From assembly GCA_916720335.1 (NCBI GenBank), contig CAKAQU010000091.1:1-6554 (forward strand): 6,554 nt of DNA. Reading direction: 5' to 3'. The stretch is from an uncultured Moraxella sp. GTDB lineage: Bacteria > Pseudomonadota > Gammaproteobacteria > Pseudomonadales > Moraxellaceae. Below, piece by piece: positions 6,272 to 6,554 of the stretch; the first letter of the stretch is position 1; each line of letters starts with the position of its first letter. A program made the position numbers and the translations under genes. Under the pieces are notes generated by a model. The model did no database searches. It was not told where the DNA came from and saw only the letters and a list, made by a program, of their open reading frames with translations.

Positions 6272-6300
6272 ATTATAAAAAAACATCTATCACCTATCAC
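6272..6300 (-). promoter_or_regulatory. Predicted sigma70-type leftward promoter of the stealth-galU operon
   Basis: On the minus strand a perfect TATAAT (complement of 6272-6277) is preceded, after 17 bases, by GTGATA (complement of 6295-6300), a 4/6 match to TTGACA. Transcription would begin near 6265, leaving about 110 untranslated bases before the Stealth ATG. A second perfect TATAAT (complement of 6312-6317) has a poorer -35, TAGATT at 6335-6340, which overlaps the left TCTACnnnGTAGA dyad. Either or both could be used; this is motif reading only. Confidence 0.5.
6287..6300. repeat. Tandem 7-base repeat CTATCAC x2 at the leftward -35
   Basis: CTATCAC occurs twice head to tail (6287-6293 and 6294-6300); on the minus strand this reads GTGATAGGTGATAG. 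The outer copy supplies the predicted -35 hexamer. It could be chance in an A+T-rich region or a small direct-repeat protein site. Confidence 0.6.
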
Positions 6301-6334
6301 ACGCTTTCCCCATTATAAAATATAATAACAAAAA

Positions 6335-6378
6335 AATCTACAACGTAGAATAGCTATTTTTCATCTACTATGTAGATT
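6335..6378. promoter_or_regulatory. Paired TCTACnnnGTAGA dyads in an imperfect inverted repeat (putative operators)
   Basis: Two copies of the dyad TCTAC-nnn-GTAGA occur at 6337-6349 (centre AAC) and 6364-6376 (centre TAT), 27 bases apart centre to centre. The flanking bases extend this so that AATCTACAACGTAGA (6335-6349) pairs with TCTACTATGTAGATT (6364-6378) at 13 of 15 positions. Repeated dyads of this size between divergent genes usually bind a dimeric regulator. The left copy overlaps a candidate leftward -35. No known regulator's consensus was recognised. On the minus strand the structure is followed by seven T (6330-6336), so an intrinsic terminator or attenuator for leftward transcription is the alternative. 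Confidence 0.55.
6349..6358. repeat. 10-base palindrome AATAGCTATT between the two dyads
   Basis: AATAGCTATT is its own reverse complement. It starts on the last base of the left TCTACnnnGTAGA dyad and lies in the loop of the larger inverted repeat. It may be part of the same composite regulatory site or chance. Confidence 0.5.
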
Positions 6379-6403
6379 GGGCGCAAAATAACTATGATAT
6401 TAT

Positions 6404-6433
6404 TTGAAATTATGATAAAATTACCAATTTCAT
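6404..6433 (+). promoter_or_regulatory. Weak candidate rightward promoter
   Basis: TTGAAA (6404-6409, 5/6 match to TTGACA) is followed after 18 bases by TTTCAT (6428-6433, 4/6 to TATAAT). Another reading uses TTGGGC (6377-6382) with ATTATT (6399-6404) at 16 bases. Neither is convincing. A rightward promoter is expected somewhere in 6360-6440, because the gene at 6471 has no upstream gene on its strand in the window. Confidence 0.25.
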
Positions 6434-6437
6434 CCTA

Positions 6438-6459
6438 TCAGTATTTCAGTATTTAATAC
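6438..6459. repeat. Tandem TCAGTATT x2 overlapping the inverted repeat GTATT-T-AATAC
   Basis: TCAGTATT is repeated head to tail (6438-6445, 6446-6453), and the second copy runs into GTATTTAATAC (6449-6459), a 5-base inverted repeat around one T. It ends directly at the AAGG ribosome binding site (6460-6463) of the plus-strand gene, so protein binding or RNA folding here could affect its expression. No family was recognised. Confidence 0.45.
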
Positions 6460-6470
6460 AAGGTTATATC

Positions 6471-6554
6471 ATGACTATCTCTAATGAAGTTTTGGCGTTA
6501 ATTTCACAAGTTGCACAAAAACAAGTGTCAGCAAATGAAGAATTGTTGTCTACA
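6471..6554 (+). CDS. N-terminus of a small protein, possibly an acyl carrier protein (28 codons, cut by window edge)
   Basis: ATG at 6471 has AAGG at 6460-6463 with a seven-base spacer, and the frame stays open to the end of the window. The visible 28 residues contain NEVLALISQVAQKQV followed by SANEELLST. An opening amphipathic helix with V7, L8, I11 and V14 on one face, then an acidic turn and an E-L-L segment, resembles helix I and the following loop of acyl and D-alanyl carrier proteins, where G-x-x-D-S-L with the phosphopantetheine serine would come next. That serine is outside the window, so the call is inference from pattern only. The gene is transcribed away from the sugar-nucleotide operon and shares the dyad-containing control region with it. 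Confidence 0.4.
   Translation, partial: MTISNEVLALISQVAQKQVSANEELLST

Larger units (their letters stand above)
6226..6470. other. Divergent intergenic control region
   Basis: This A+T-rich stretch lies between the leftward operon and the rightward gene. The untranslated part extends to 6157 if the Stealth start at 6156 is right. Apart from the promoter elements, dyads and short repeats listed separately, no tRNA, structured RNA, CRISPR unit or further coding frame was seen. Confidence 0.7.

Noticed and set aside
1..6554. CRISPR arrays, tRNA or rRNA genes, insertion sequences.
   Set aside because: None was seen; there are no regularly spaced repeats, no transposase frames and no cloverleaf-like segments.

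Overview
The window looks like a sugar-nucleotide and surface-polysaccharide locus of a gammaproteobacterium, most plausibly a member of the Moraxellaceae (Moraxella-like). The base composition is A+T-rich. The gene set (galU, pgi, a ugd-family gene, galE) resembles the block at the end of Acinetobacter capsule loci, though the order differs. The taxonomic call is inference from gene content and protein style, not from a marker gene.

Layout. Everything from 1 to 6156 lies on the minus strand, so transcription runs right to left. The order is a Stealth-family sugar-phosphate transferase (5041-6156), galU (4162-5025), pgi (2528-4153), a UDP-glucose-dehydrogenase-like gene (1222-2517), galE (185-1210) and the first 52 codons of an rdgB/HAM1-type nucleotide pyrophosphatase (1-158, running off the left edge). 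Gaps are only 8-26 bases. At the pgi, ugd-like and galE junctions the Shine-Dalgarno sequence overlaps the stop codon of the gene before, so this reads as one tightly coupled operon. From 6157 to 6470 is a divergent, very A+T-rich control region. It holds a good leftward promoter, a pair of TCTACnnnGTAGA dyads 27 bases apart, and two short tandem repeats. A plus-strand gene starts at 6471 and is cut after 28 codons; it may be an acyl carrier protein.

How the genes fit together. Pgi interconverts fructose-6-P and glucose-6-P. GalU makes UDP-glucose from glucose-1-P, and GalE interconverts UDP-glucose and UDP-galactose. The Stealth protein is expected to use a sugar nucleotide to transfer a hexose-1-phosphate onto a surface glycan. 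The phosphoglucomutase needed between Pgi and GalU is not in the window.

The main observation is the fourth gene of the operon. It is clearly built on the UDP-glucose/GDP-mannose dehydrogenase fold and is an intact 431-codon frame with a strong ribosome binding site. However, the NAD-binding GxGxxG motif is gone, the catalytic Cys is Ser, and the other catalytic positions (Lys, Asn, Asp, Thr) are all changed. It looks like a maintained pseudoenzyme, or a repurposed one, where a true ugd would be expected.
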